A stretch of DNA of 64,000 nucleotides from Ursus arctos (Eukaryota; Chordata; Mammalia; Carnivora; Ursidae): positions 1,555,001 to 1,619,000 of the forward strand of contig NW_026622897.1 of NCBI RefSeq assembly GCF_023065955.2, in the 5' to 3' direction. This document shows, piece by piece, positions 11,926 through 22,419 of this stretch. How positions within the stretch are numbered: the stretch's first letter is position 1; each line of letters begins with the position of its first letter. The position numbers and the translations under genes are program-made. Under the pieces are notes generated by a model. It made no database searches, was not told where the DNA came from, and saw nothing but the letters and a program-made list of their open reading frames with translations.

Positions 11926-13595
11926 AATCAGGATTGTTGAGAATAATGGTACTAATTTAAACCTCACTAATTTTCTTTATATCAGGAATGTAGTGTCTAC
12001 ATACTTAGTATATCAGCTTTTTCTAAAATTTATTCCACAGGATTTTTTTTTATTGAAATGTCCCCAAACATTCCATTAACAAATGATCACAAACTCATAG
12101 GATGTGATAGCCCAATATGAGCCACATTTCTGAAGCTGTAAAGTCTTTTTAAAAATGTTATAATAATTTATGCTTCCAAAGATGAACTATTCCACTTTTT
12201 CTGGGAATTACTGGACACCTGTGCTTCCCTTTAATCACACAATTAAAAAAAAAAAAAGTCTAGCTCTTAATTGTACTTATAGCTGGGGGAGGGGGATGGA
12301 AAGACAAAGATCCCTGGGGGAAGAGCAGAGTCCCCTCCTTGAGGCTGGAGGGAGGGGCTGGTATTATTGCCACTGGAGGAGATAGCTGTGCTCGGCTCGC
12401 ATGAAGAGGCAACAAACGCACTTGACTACACGACAGGAACTCCAGTGAAACACAGGAAACAGAAGTTAAACATTCTACTCAGAGAGTTTCAACAGGATAT
12501 TTCAACATAATATTAGCATAGGACTTGGTAAAAAGTAAAACACTAGAGAAATCTTGGAAATTTCTCACTCCTACACCCATACCCACACTTGCCACCTCAG
12601 ACCCCAGATTCATACTACGAAACAACCCCCATAACGGATTGAAGAACAGTAGTCTTGGATGGAGATTCAAAAATAATGCCAATGAATTCTCCTCAAAAGT
12701 AGTGCAAATAGACAAATAGCTTTTTTAAAAGGGGGGGAAAGCTAAAAGACAACCTCACGTTTGGCTGATGGGGGAGCTCTGTCAATTCTTTCACTAAAAA
12801 GCAATGATAATAAGACAGAATTGGCACTAACTACCATTTCAGAACTCTCAATGTTGATTAAACTGTCCAACAAATTGAGAAGGCTTTATTCCAGAAAAAG
12901 CACTTAATCTTGGTAAGACTACTGGGCATCGTGCCCTCCTCCTTCCCCCTGCCCGAACTGCACAGTGTGGTCTTTCCACCAGGGAAGGGCAGCCCATGAG
13001 GACCAGCAACTTCACTGCCTTACTAGAGAAAACCCATGTCCACAGGCCTTTCTCAAAATGATAGCAATATTAGGTGGGATTCAGGGCCATCTAATATTGT
13101 GGCTAGCCTGAGACTGTGATAATTTGGGGGGCAAGCAGCAGACGGAAGGCCTGTCTGGAATTAAGAAGGAAGAGTGGCTTTGATAAGCTCCTGCATACCG
13201 CTGGGGGTCCGGAAAGCAGACAACATGCACCAGGCTGCACACGTCCCTGGTTTCATGTGATGCTTGAAGGACAGGAAAATAAAAGCCAGAGCATACTTGA
13301 AAACTGTGTGAATTTTGAACATATTCTTCAACCCAAACAGAGACCGACCAGTGAGGGGTGGAAGCTTTCCTGGCTGAAGCTGCTTTAGCACAAACCATGG
13401 CCCCATCACTGTTGACCACAGGCTAGGTTGACCCAGGGGTGAGAACTTCAATGCCAGACTTAAAAAAAACAGAGATTAAAAAAAGAAAAACTGAACAGGG
13501 ACTTTAGTGGACACACACAATGGGGACACAATCTAGAGACAGTCCAGGCAAGTCACCAAACAGAACACCACCACCACCAACCAGCTATCCCATGG
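11926..13595. other. Unique non-coding sequence
   Basis: Mostly AT-rich with an A run at 12243-12256. I see no convincing repeat. Frames at 13081-13451 on both strands overlap and carry no domain. Confidence 0.5.
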
Positions 13596-13599
13596 GCGA

Positions 13600-14260
13600 T
13601 AAGAATCCTGAGTTGCTGCAATGTTATTCAAGGTCCAGTTTGAAACAACAGATTATGAGACATGCAAAGAAACAAGAGAGCACCAGGAGAAAAGCAGAAA
13701 ACAAAACAGCCTGAGTTCCCCTGATGGTAAACTTAGTAAAGAATTCGAAGCAGAGAGAATAAATATAATCAAAGAACTAAAGGACATTCTTAAGCAAAAA
13801 TATTATTACGATGAGCCCTCAAATAGGGGATTATCTGTATAGGCATAGGTTATTGTAAAGAGGTCCAAATAGATATTCTGGAGTTGAAAAGAGAAATAAC
13901 CAAAATGCAAAAATTCACTAGATGGGCTTTACAGATCTGAGCAGACAGAAGAATGAACCCATGAACGTGAAGACAGATCAGTAAAAACCATAGAACTGAG
14001 AAATACAGAGAAAAATGATTAGAGAAAAATCAACAGAAACATGGGCACCATTAAGCACACCCACAAACACATAGTAACAATCCTAGAAGGAGAGAAGAGA
14101 AAACAATTCCGTTCGGTGAAAAAAATTCAATGAAATGATAGCTGAAAAATTCCGAAATCTGATGAAAAACATGGATCTACACATCCATAAAGCCCAGTGA
14201 AACCCACATAGGACAAACACAGACATAGAAAACCTGAACGTTCTCAGCTAACATGGCTCA
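13600..14260 (+). repeat. Ancient L1/HAL1-type ORF1-region relic
   Basis: Order and wording match the coiled-coil/ORF1 region of old L1 or HAL1 elements: 'gacatgcaaagaaacaagag', 'atcaaagaactaaaggacat', 'attctggagttgaaaagaga', 'caaaaattcactagatgggc', 'cctagaaggagagaagagaa' and 'tctgatgaaaaacatggatc'. Many substitutions, indels and stops break the frame. HAL1 and L1M cannot be separated by eye. Confidence 0.8.
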
Positions 14261-14264
14261 AGCG

Positions 14265-16394
14265 ACACGCCTAAAACGCTCTTATCGACACGAGCAGCAC
14301 ACACGTGCGTGTGAAATACACACTTCCCAGACAGACTCTGTGCTAGGCCATAATAGAAATCCCAACGTCTTTAGAAGGACTGCAAACAGAGTATATTCTT
14401 TAAGTACAATGGATTTATGGATTAGAAAACTCAGTATTGTTAAGATGGCAAGTCTTCTCAAATAGATCTTTAGATTCTGAGTGACATAAATTGAGGACCA
14501 GTAGCTACAATAAATTAGGTCTTTTTTTGGTCTCCTATACTGGTGACTCCGGAAGCGAGGGGGTCAGCTGTGCTGTGGCCACTCCGGGATGTCATCACCA
14601 GCCAGCCTCTCTGTCTTGGCTCTGAGAAAAGCCTTGGGGTCTGATATGATTCATGATTTCACGATGCAGTTGCTTTATAATTATCACGGGGGGAGAGGAG
14701 AGATCAAGGGCAAACTGTAAGCCAGCTGAGTCAGCCTCCCCTTGAAGGAGCTCTGGCAGGAGCCCTAGTCGGTGCTACCGTTTGCTTCCCGTTGGCCCAA
14801 ACCACGTTGTGTGGCTGTTCCGCAGCAGCCCAGGGGGCTGGGAAGGGAAGCTCCCAGCTGAGCACATTGCCAACCAGAGTGTAACTGCATTCTGTTCTTT
14901 AAACGGGGGGAGAATAACTATTAGGTGGGCAAACAGTACATGTGGCACAACATACATTTAATTCAGTCTGAACTGTACCTTCAAGTCAGGACCATCAGCT
15001 AACGTGAGTCATACCATAAATACTGAAAGCCGAAATAGTTCCTTTTAGGACAAAATTAATCTACTGGCCTCGCATTAATGGAACATGGAAATCACTGTTT
15101 TTTTCCCGTTGTTTAGACAAAATACTTGGTTCACTTCCAGTTTTAGAAGGTGGGTCTTGGAATGCTTCAAACTGCCCAATTTTAAATTAATTCTGCTTTA
15201 GTAACATTTCAAGAAAAATGAATATAAATCAGAACAAACCCTGTAGGGTGTAGCAGGTTTCAAATTTTCTTTACAAAAACAGCAATGCACCAGTAATCAC
15301 AGAGCAATAAAGAAAAATTAGAGACGTGTATCACAAGGGAAGAAATAATGGAAAACCATTAGAGACTCAAAGAGCGGAAAGGTGCCAAGAGAAGATGAAT
15401 GGCTCCACAAATTTTATCACAGTTTTCCAAGAAATTACAATAATCCACCAGGTAGTGAAACTATTTAGTGAAATTATTGATATACACCAATTATGCCTCA
15501 GCAAAAACGAGATGATCTTTTCCCTCTTACTGAATCCAAAGAAAGCTGTAGGAGTACAGCCTGCCAGTGAAAACTGAACGGTAATTATAAAATTTTCTAC
15601 AGAATGGGGTAATGAGCCTAAGATTACACACAATGAAGCAAAACTTTATCGACACTGTCGCGTTAGGAAACGTTAGTCACCGTGACCACAGATGTTGTCT
15701 GTGCTCCATTTCGGTAAGAGCAGTGGACAGAGTGATGAATTGCTTCTTCCAGATTCTCATGGGTAGGTTTCGGGGGAGAAAAATGACCAGTGAGGCTAAC
15801 GTTAGAGAGCTGTAACGGGACAGTTTGTAGGGTGTCCTCAGAAACTTGTGGGGTAAAGAAAGGAACACAGACCAGGCGACTTCTTAGGCACGATTGCTGT
15901 TCTCTGTGTTTATAGAAAAGATTCCCAAACAGAACCCTGAGGAGTGGACCCCATCTGGGGGTGAAGACAACCATCAGCGAACCCAGGGGTGCCCAAGAAG
16001 ATCAGGTGCCAGCCTCTATAGCTACAAGACAGAGGACACACGTCCGCCTCCCCGTCAGGCTGCGGCATTCTCCCACTCAGTTCCCTATGCCCGAGCGCGG
16101 TCCCTTCAACACGCGGCTAGCCTGAAAGATGAGAAGTGACGTGTGTTGATGCAGGACTTCTGAGACGAAGTGTTTAATCGCCAGTGGAAACCTGCCTCAT
16201 TCTTCTCTTGCTGAGAAAACTGGAGCCTGGAGTCTCTCTCAGCTGCTCCCTAGGTGGCCCCGTGAGCAGAGCTCCTCGGCTCACCCACAGTGACCACGAA
16301 ATGGGGTGTGCTTGTTACGTAGACCCCTAGCCTGTCCCAATACACTTCATAGCAAATCATTTAAATTGCTTAAAGTACTGTTCACCATCCATAA
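14265..16394. other. Unique non-coding sequence
   Basis: No gene or clear repeat is recognised. A pair of opposing frames at 15326-15633 and 15612-15974 are AT-rich shadows of each other. Confidence 0.5.
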
Positions 16395-16545
16395 TCTTTA
16401 CTTATTCTTTGTGGTCTGCTCTTGAAATGTAATGTCTATGTGGGCAGAAACCTCTCTCTCTTGTTCACTAAGAAATTCTTCAGAACCTAACATTATCTGG
16501 AAAATAGTAAATGTTCAGTCAATATTTGTTCAGTTAATAAACACA
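16395..16545 (+). repeat. L2 LINE 3' end
   Basis: 'atgtctatgtgggcagaaac', 'tctcttgttcactaagaaat' and 'gtcaatatttgttcagttaa' are the L2 3' terminal order (gene-end motif '..gagggcagggac..ttgttcactgctgtatcc..gctcaataaatatttgttgaa'). Confidence 0.7.
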
Positions 16546-16599
16546 GTCTTTAAATAAGAAGGATCTTTTTAGCCAAGGAACTAACCTTTCTTAGGTACA

Positions 16600-16790
16600 T
16601 ACCTACATCCACATTTCCAACCCTTACCATCTGTGTAACCTCGGGGAAATTACTTCGACTTTTGTACTTAATGCTGAAGTTCATTTGTAAAAACTGGGAT
16701 AAGCATGTAACTGTCTCGTAAGGATGCCACGAGCACTACAGGGGTCATGCAAGTAGAACAATGGAGCCTGCAGTAAAAGTAACATAAAAT
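16600..16790 (-). repeat. MIR SINE
   Basis: The antisense MIR core is visible: 'catctgtgtaacctcgggga', 'aaattacttcgactttt', 'gttcatttgtaaaaactggg', then 'gtaaggatgccacgagcac'. This corresponds to the usual 'ctgtgtgaccttgggcaagt..tcatctgtaaaatggg..gttgtgagg'. Confidence 0.8.
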
Positions 16791-17156
16791 ACACATCAAG
16801 CAGTACGCTTGGACGACAACTTCTATTTCGGTTTTCCCTCTAGCGATATATCCATTCTCACAGTCGGGCTAATGAGATGGAAGTTGAAATGTTGAGGGGG
16901 ACGTTTGGGCAGATGTCTTCCGGGGAGAGGACAAACGCTCTTCTCCCCTTTCTCCCTCCCGCTGCCCGGAGCGCGGATGTGATGGACGGAGCTCTGGCCG
17001 CTGTCTCGTGCCAGGAGCTCAAGCCAGGCTGGCAGCCGCGCACGGCGGGGCGGAACACAGGACAGGCCTCGGGCCCGGATGCTTTTGTGGAGCTACTGGT
17101 GGACTAGAGCCGGACTATTAGCCCTGCACGGTCTCCCCTCAAAGTTCATTTAAGAA
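16791..17156. other. Unique sequence with a small CpG-rich core
   Basis: Bases 16960-17070 are CpG-rich. Two overlapping opposite frames (66 and 76 codons) are present but have no domain or splice context. Confidence 0.45.
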
Positions 17157-17445
17157 CACACTCTTCTCCTTCTCCTACTGATCTTCCCATTTCTTATGTT
17201 GGGGGGTGAACAGAAGGGGGAAAGAACCATGAGAGACTGTGGACTCTGGGAAACAAACTGAGGGCTTCAGAGGGGAGAGGGGTGGGGGATGGGGATAGGC
17301 TGGTGATGGGTCTTAAGGAGGGCACGTATTGCATGGTGCACTGAGTGTTATACACAAACAATGAATCATGGAGCATTACATCAAAAACTGGGGATGTACT
17401 GCATGGTGAGTAACATAATAAAAATTATAAACAAAAACAAAAACA
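17157..17445 (+). mobile_element. Carnivore L1 3' UTR with a short 5' inversion
   Basis: From about 17201 this is the carnivore L1 3' UTR in sense ('accatgagagactgtggact', 'gggaaacaaactgagggctt', 'gagggcacgtattgcatggt', poly-A-like tail to 17455). The preceding 17164-17200 is the reverse complement of the L1 stretch that should lie just upstream ('aacataagaaat..gatcagtaggagaagga', compare 24250-24290). This is the signature of twin priming during L1 insertion. No clear target-site duplication was found. Confidence 0.88.
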
Positions 17446-17570
17446 AAACAAAAACACTTTTCATTGTTCTTGGATGGAGTACTTGTAACTAGCAGATAAA
17501 TTAAGTTTCTAACTAATATGCTCCTGTTATGTTGATAGTCTCTTTTCCTCAGTTGGGAGGCTATCTGTAG

Positions 17571-17606
17571 GTGTGTGTGGGAGTGTGCGCACACGTGCAC
17601 ACACAC
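17571..17606. repeat. Alternating purine-pyrimidine GT/AC tract
   Basis: A GT run, a short interruption, then 'tgtgcgcacacgtgcacaca' make a 36-base tract. Its middle is self-complementary (TGTGCGCACA) and nearly all steps alternate purine and pyrimidine, a composition that favours left-handed DNA. Confidence 0.7.
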
Positions 17607-17754
17607 AGATGTCTGTTTGTCTACGTTCATGATGGAAATCTTTGTAGGAACACCATTCTCACTTCTGTGCCAAGCTCTCAGTAGGATCAATGGCGATACA
17701 GCAGACGGTGATGAGTAATGTCGGCCTAGACTTCTCACTGTATTCTTCTTATAC

Positions 17755-17880
17755 TGATTCCCTTAATTCCACAAGTGTTTACTGAGAAAGTAGTGAGTAA
17801 TTTGCTCAGTGCTCTACGTAAGCACTGGAGATCACCATCCCAAACGCTCTGGAATCCAGCGTCTTGTCTCAGGACAGAAA
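17755..17880 (-). repeat. L2 LINE 3'-end fragment
   Basis: 'ttccacaagtgtttactgag', 'tcagtgctctacgtaagcac' and 'tggagatcaccatcccaaac' follow the antisense L2 3' terminus ('attcaacaaatatttattgagc..gtgctaggcgctggggatac'). Confidence 0.65.
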
Positions 17881-17884
17881 CTGC

Positions 17885-19060
17885 GATAACACCACTAACG
17901 ATCGTACCTCCCTTCCTATTTATTTAGTGTTCTCTAGGTGTTCCTCGGCGATTTAAAATGGGAAACTCTGACAAAGGCCGAGCATAGCTTAATAGCCAGA
18001 GCAGGGAGGGATAACAAACTCCTTCAGCAACGGTTGTTTACAAGTCAAACAAACAGGGTAATTGTTAGCAGCAGAGACTGTGGCGTTATTTCAGGCCGCC
18101 AGTGTCTATCACTCACACTGTGTTTGTATTCTGTCTCTAAGTCTTTAATTTTTCCCCGGAGGCAAAAAATTCTGCCTTCATTTTCCACTGGCAACTCAGG
18201 AAGAAAACTTAAAGCGGGACTTCAATTAAAAATTGAAATTAAACATAAACAGTGGATTAAAGGATTTATTATCTACCATTTAAAGCTTTGGTTATTAGCC
18301 AGAATGGAGGATTTAGGAATCCAAGGGACTGCTTGATTTGATGGATTTTTACAATTGTTTGTAGACAGAGACGCTTCCATGCAGAAGTTTCGAGGCGCCT
18401 CACCTGCTGGGGGCTGTTTCCAGGGTTCTGGGGGGAGCTCCTTATGTGCATGTGAGAAAAACAGGCTCTTGTCTCCCTAACACACTTCTGAATTCTTGGG
18501 TAGGGTACAGGTCTTTGAAAGCTCCTGTGAGAAGTGTATTGAACTCCCAAAGCCTTGACTATTGCCACGTTTGAAATTAACGTCCTGAGAAACTTGTGGT
18601 TGAGTTTAGAAGTGCGGGTTGAGGTTGCAGGGCAATCCTGGAGCTGTGCGCCTAGCATTTTCTGGGCCCCTCTAGACCCAGCTCTCCCAGGTTTCCTCCT
18701 GGCATCTGACAGCTACGTCTGTAGCTCACGAACTCAATGTAGTGAGACCATAGTACAGCCAGAGCCTCAAAGCCCGTCCCTCACACCGTGGTCCTCGCTT
18801 GGCCTGAGTGCCTCCCTTGCACCTGCTGCAGCTCCTGCCTGGGGACCACTGATGCTCTGTGCAGCCACCTTTCCTTGCAGGCTCACCAGGCAGCACCAGC
18901 AACTACTTTCCACGTGTGACCGGAGCACAGAAATTCTGGAACCCCTTCTATACCACAGACGGTTTAGGGAGATGCGACTGTATCTTACTTTTGTTCTGCT
19001 CTGACTGCTGAGCAGAGCCCGAGTCCTCGAATTCCGGCTCTCGCCAGTCTCCGTGTGTTC
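17885..19060. other. Unique non-coding sequence
   Basis: Between 18010 and 18340 there is repeat-free sequence with Fox-like 'gtttac' and TAAT-type cores ('cttcaattaaaaattgaaat' is nearly palindromic). The 132-codon plus-strand frame at 17938-18336 overlaps this and has no recognisable domain. The rest is featureless. Confidence 0.5.
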
Positions 19061-19063
19061 CCT

Positions 19064-19697
19064 AGGTGATCTCATTTAATGGCACCACGGCTTTCAACAT
19101 TACCTATGAAGTAATGATGCCTAATTCTGTATCGACACCCCAGACCTTTCCCCTGGACTGCAGACTCGAACCTGACTACCTCCTCAAGGCCTCCACATGG
19201 GCATCTGACACACCTCTCAAGCTTTCCTGTCTACTCGGGAACCTGCTCCTTCCTCCTTCTTCAACGCAGTAAATGGCACCTTCACTCTGCCAGATTCTTG
19301 AGCACATGGTCCATTACCCATGACTCGCTCACGTCCCACATCCACCGAAATAGCCACTTGGGTCTCGCTTCAGAACACAGCCAGACTCCGTACTTGGTAA
19401 CGCCCTCCCTGCTAGGACCACGGGCCATGACACTGTCCCCTTTCTCCTGGATCAGCTTCCTCACTGGTTTCCCCTTGTTTCTTACCTTGACATAAAAATC
19501 TACCTTCAACATAGCATCCAAAGGGGTTTTTTAAAAATACAGTTCCTACCATGTCCGTCTGCTTAAGCTTTTCCAGAGGTATCTGGTATTCCCTATGCCT
19601 GATGCCCTCCTCCTCCCAATACCCTTGGGGCTTTTTCCTTCATTTCCTCTTGGTATCCACTCAAATAGCACCTTCTGGACAGGCTTTCCCTTCACTA
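19064..19697 (+). repeat. L2 LINE, 5' segment of a split copy
   Basis: It follows the ORF2-end/3' region of L2 in order: 'ccagacctttcccctggact', 'cctcaaggcctccacatggg', 'atctgacacacctctcaag', 'cagtaaatggcaccttcact', 'tcacgtcccacatccacc', 'tccactcaaatagcaccttc' and 'tggacaggctttcccttcac'. It continues at 20218 after an inserted L1. Many indels break any frame, and the 68- and 65-codon frames here are remnants. Confidence 0.8.
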
Positions 19698-19708
19698 TTT
19701 TAATGATC

Positions 19709-20206
19709 AAGCTTTTCTATTTCTATTGCGAGAGAGTTGAAATACAGCACTGTATACGTGTAAGGGGTACAGCGCAATGACTGGACCTACATGTGTTGTG
19801 AAGTGATTATCGGGGTTTCGTTCATATCCATCCCATAGAGATAGCAAAAAAAAAAAAAAAAAAAAAAGTCCTTTTTTCCCTTGTGATGAGAACACTTCAG
19901 AGCCACATATGCTGTATGGCCATGTGAACCAGAGTCACATCACAGCCCTAGTCCTTATTGTCCCTGGAGCTTTGCACCTGTGACACCTTCATCCAGCTTC
20001 CCCACCCCCCTCCTGCCCTGGTAACCAGTCTAATCTCTCGTTCTAGGAGGTTTTTGTTTTAGATTCCATATGGAAGTGAGATCATACCATGAGATCATAC
20101 AGTATTTGACCGTGTCTGACTTATTTCACTTTGTCTAAAGCCGTCGAGGTCCATCCACGTCGTCACACGTGGCAAGATCTCCTTCTTTTTTAAGGTTGAG
20201 CAATAT
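19709..20206 (-). mobile_element. Ancient L1M 3' end inserted in L2
   Basis: The antisense of an old L1M 3' end: 'gaaatacagcactgtatacg', 'cttgtgatgagaacacttca', 'agattccatatggaagtgag', 'atcatacagtatttgacc', 'cttatttcactttgtctaaa' and 'aggtccatccacgtcg'. An 11-base near-duplicate flanks it (TTTTAATGATC at 19698-19708, TTTTAACGATC at 20207-20217), and L2 sequence resumes on the far side. This indicates a nested insertion. Confidence 0.82.
19846..19867. repeat. (A)22 homopolymer
   Basis: A run of 22 A inside the antisense L1M, placed where the consensus has a short T/A-rich stretch before 'cttgtgatgagaac'. It may have expanded locally; its length is likely variable. Confidence 0.9.
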
Positions 20207-20217
20207 TTTTAACGATC

Positions 20218-20420
20218 TTCTTAAAATGGCAGCTCTCCTTCCTCCCAACACTTGGAATTCTTTGCCCCACTTGGCCGCTCTACCCTTTTCTGTAGCACTA
20301 ACCCTCACGGATCTATGTGCTTCTTCATCTGTCATCTGTCCCCTCAAGTAGAAGGCAGGAGGTCTAACAGCAGGAGCTCCTAGGGACTTTGTTTCTCAGT
20401 TGGTTCATGACACCTGCACA
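20218..20420 (+). repeat. L2 LINE, 3' segment of the split copy
   Basis: 'ctcccaacacttggaattct', 'ttctgtagcactaaccctca', 'tcatctgtcccctcaagtag' and 'aaggcaggaggtctaaca' continue the L2 3' region exactly where the segment ending at 19697 stopped. Together with 19064-19697 it forms one L2 copy. Confidence 0.7.
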
Positions 20421-20424
20421 TGGG

Positions 20425-22403
20425 GAGTGCACAGCGGGTCTGGGGGGGACGCGGTCTCTGCTGTATTGCTCACATCCTAACACAAGTCTGAGAACGCGCC
20501 CAGTTTTGCTTCTGCTCCAACCCCGCCCCCCACCCTGGGTCTCTGTGTGAGGTCACTGCCCAGAGCTGTCTGTGGTCTCCCCGGGCGCTGTCGGAGAAGC
20601 CCGTCTTGCTCCCGGGCACCTCGCGGTCTATGGCTTGATTGTTTACCATGTAAAGTAGGATGATACTGTATGTTGCCAATTCCAAGATGTATGAAATTTG
20701 GCATTAAAGATTTGACCGACAAGTCACTTCAGGACAGTGCCCAGAACTGCTTATACACACGCTCTCCGCCATGCCTGACATTGAGGAGGACGCGGCTGAT
20801 GAGACGTTGGTGTGCGGGTAGGGAAAGCAGCTGCAGATAATGACCATACTACGAGCACTCGTGTGGAAAGCTGGCATTACCGCGTGCCGACCTCGTGCCC
20901 AGACCTGTGTCTCCCGCCTTCACAGTGCGGCTGGGAACTGGTTACGACCTCCGGCCTACACACGAGGAATCCGGGGCTCCAGTCATTAATTCCTTCACCA
21001 GAAGCCCGAGGCTTACTAAGGGGCTCAGCTGGGATGGCGGACTGTTGTTCCCACGAAACCGTGCCACACTGGCAGCTGCCTCTAACGGAGGGCTGGCAAC
21101 CCATTTCTGGAAAGTGTCTGCAATGCCGCTTGACAATGAGCTCAGAAGGCCTGCGAAGGCACACAGCTCTTCTCAGGTCGTGCAGCAGAGGAGCTCACGG
21201 TTTGGTGACTTGGCACGTCATCAAGCTCATGTGTCTGGGTTGCTGTGCCGGCTCATGACCCCATTGCTTCAGCGGGTAGCACGACTGTAGGAAGATCTGT
21301 CATCTGCGACAGGGAGGGTGGCCTTGGGCAGCACAGGGGGCGCGAGTGGACCATACAGACCACGATGGGAAGCTGCCGACCTGCCTCCTCCCCCAGCCTC
21401 CGCAGCCGCAGCAGGACAGTGACGGCAGAGGCGACGTCACCGCCTACATATGAGGAATGGGTGCGGAAAACCGGGTTTTCAGGCCTCGGCAGGAGTGCCG
21501 CAGGGCCTAATGCTGCCGGCCTGACGGGGCTAACTCCATCGTCCCCTTTGGTGCCCCTGTCCACACGGCCTTTCTCATCGTCCTGCTGGGCTTCTCCGAG
21601 GCCTCGCAGGACAGCCATTCATCAGCGGCGCGGATCATGTGCCATCGTAACGCAGACCTGTTCGCTCAGGTCATTGTGTTGCTTCTCTGAAGGCACATAA
21701 AACCTTGGCTCTTTCACTGGGATGCCATTCACCTACTTAGGGATTCCACACTCGGCAATGCTTCGGGTGGGGGTGGCCTGCTCTTTTCTAGGGTTGTAAA
21801 CTCATGCCTGCCAAACCCCAGGCTGGGGGAAAATGGGGTCCACAAACCACCCCGCATGGCGATTTGAAAGGAACACGGTAAGGTGCCTCGTTAGTATTCA
21901 CAGGTGGAAAGTAGGACCTGTTGTTTGCATTATGGAGGCGGTGGAGCAGTCTTCCCGCTGCAGGGGTAGACGTGGCCTCCAAAGTCACTGTCAGGTCTGA
22001 AATCCCTGCACACTACATCCCTTCCTAATTAATATCCCTTGCACATCACATGGCGGACTTGCCCAGCACTTCTGGGCTGGGGAAGTATTATTATCATCTT
22101 GTTGGAGAGGAGGGAAGTGATTGACAAGCGTTCTCTTTACAAATCCCAAGTGATGTATCATTTGGTTTTGTAATTGTGCATGTTTGTACAATCTGCTTCC
22201 TATTCCTGCTGGATTAGCACGGATTGAAAGGCTCTTTAGTGTGGAATTCCGTTCTTTTATTAAGGTCCTGGGTCTGCGGTCGGGATGCACAAATGATGGG
22301 CTGTGTCTGTAGGGATGCCAACATTGGGACGCTCACGCATCGCGGGTGCTCGCACGTCTGAATGCGCCCTGAGCCTGCACGGGCACGGTTACCACGGTCG
22401 GCG
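20425..22403. other. Unique, locally CpG-rich sequence
   Basis: No gene or repeat is recognised. Overlapping frames of 95-151 codons on both strands at 20812-21700 coincide with the CpG-rich part and have biased, domain-free translations. A near-CRE 'cgacgtca' lies at about 21433. Confidence 0.5.
21310..21660. other. CpG-rich patch
   Basis: CpG dinucleotides cluster from 'gggggcgcgagtgg' to 'ggcgcggatcatgtgcc'. This could be a small CpG island or a GC-rich spacer; no promoter elements are obvious. Confidence 0.35.
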
Positions 22404-22417
22404 CCAGCAGAGGGCGG
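22404..22417 (+). promoter_or_regulatory. Candidate CTCF binding site
   Basis: The 14 bases CCAGCAGAGGGCGG fit the CTCF core pattern CCASYAGRKGGCRS at every position, in a GC-rich context with several nearby CpGs. One motif match by eye does not prove binding, though perfect cores are uncommon by chance in 64 kb. Confidence 0.5.
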
Positions 22418-22419
22418 TG

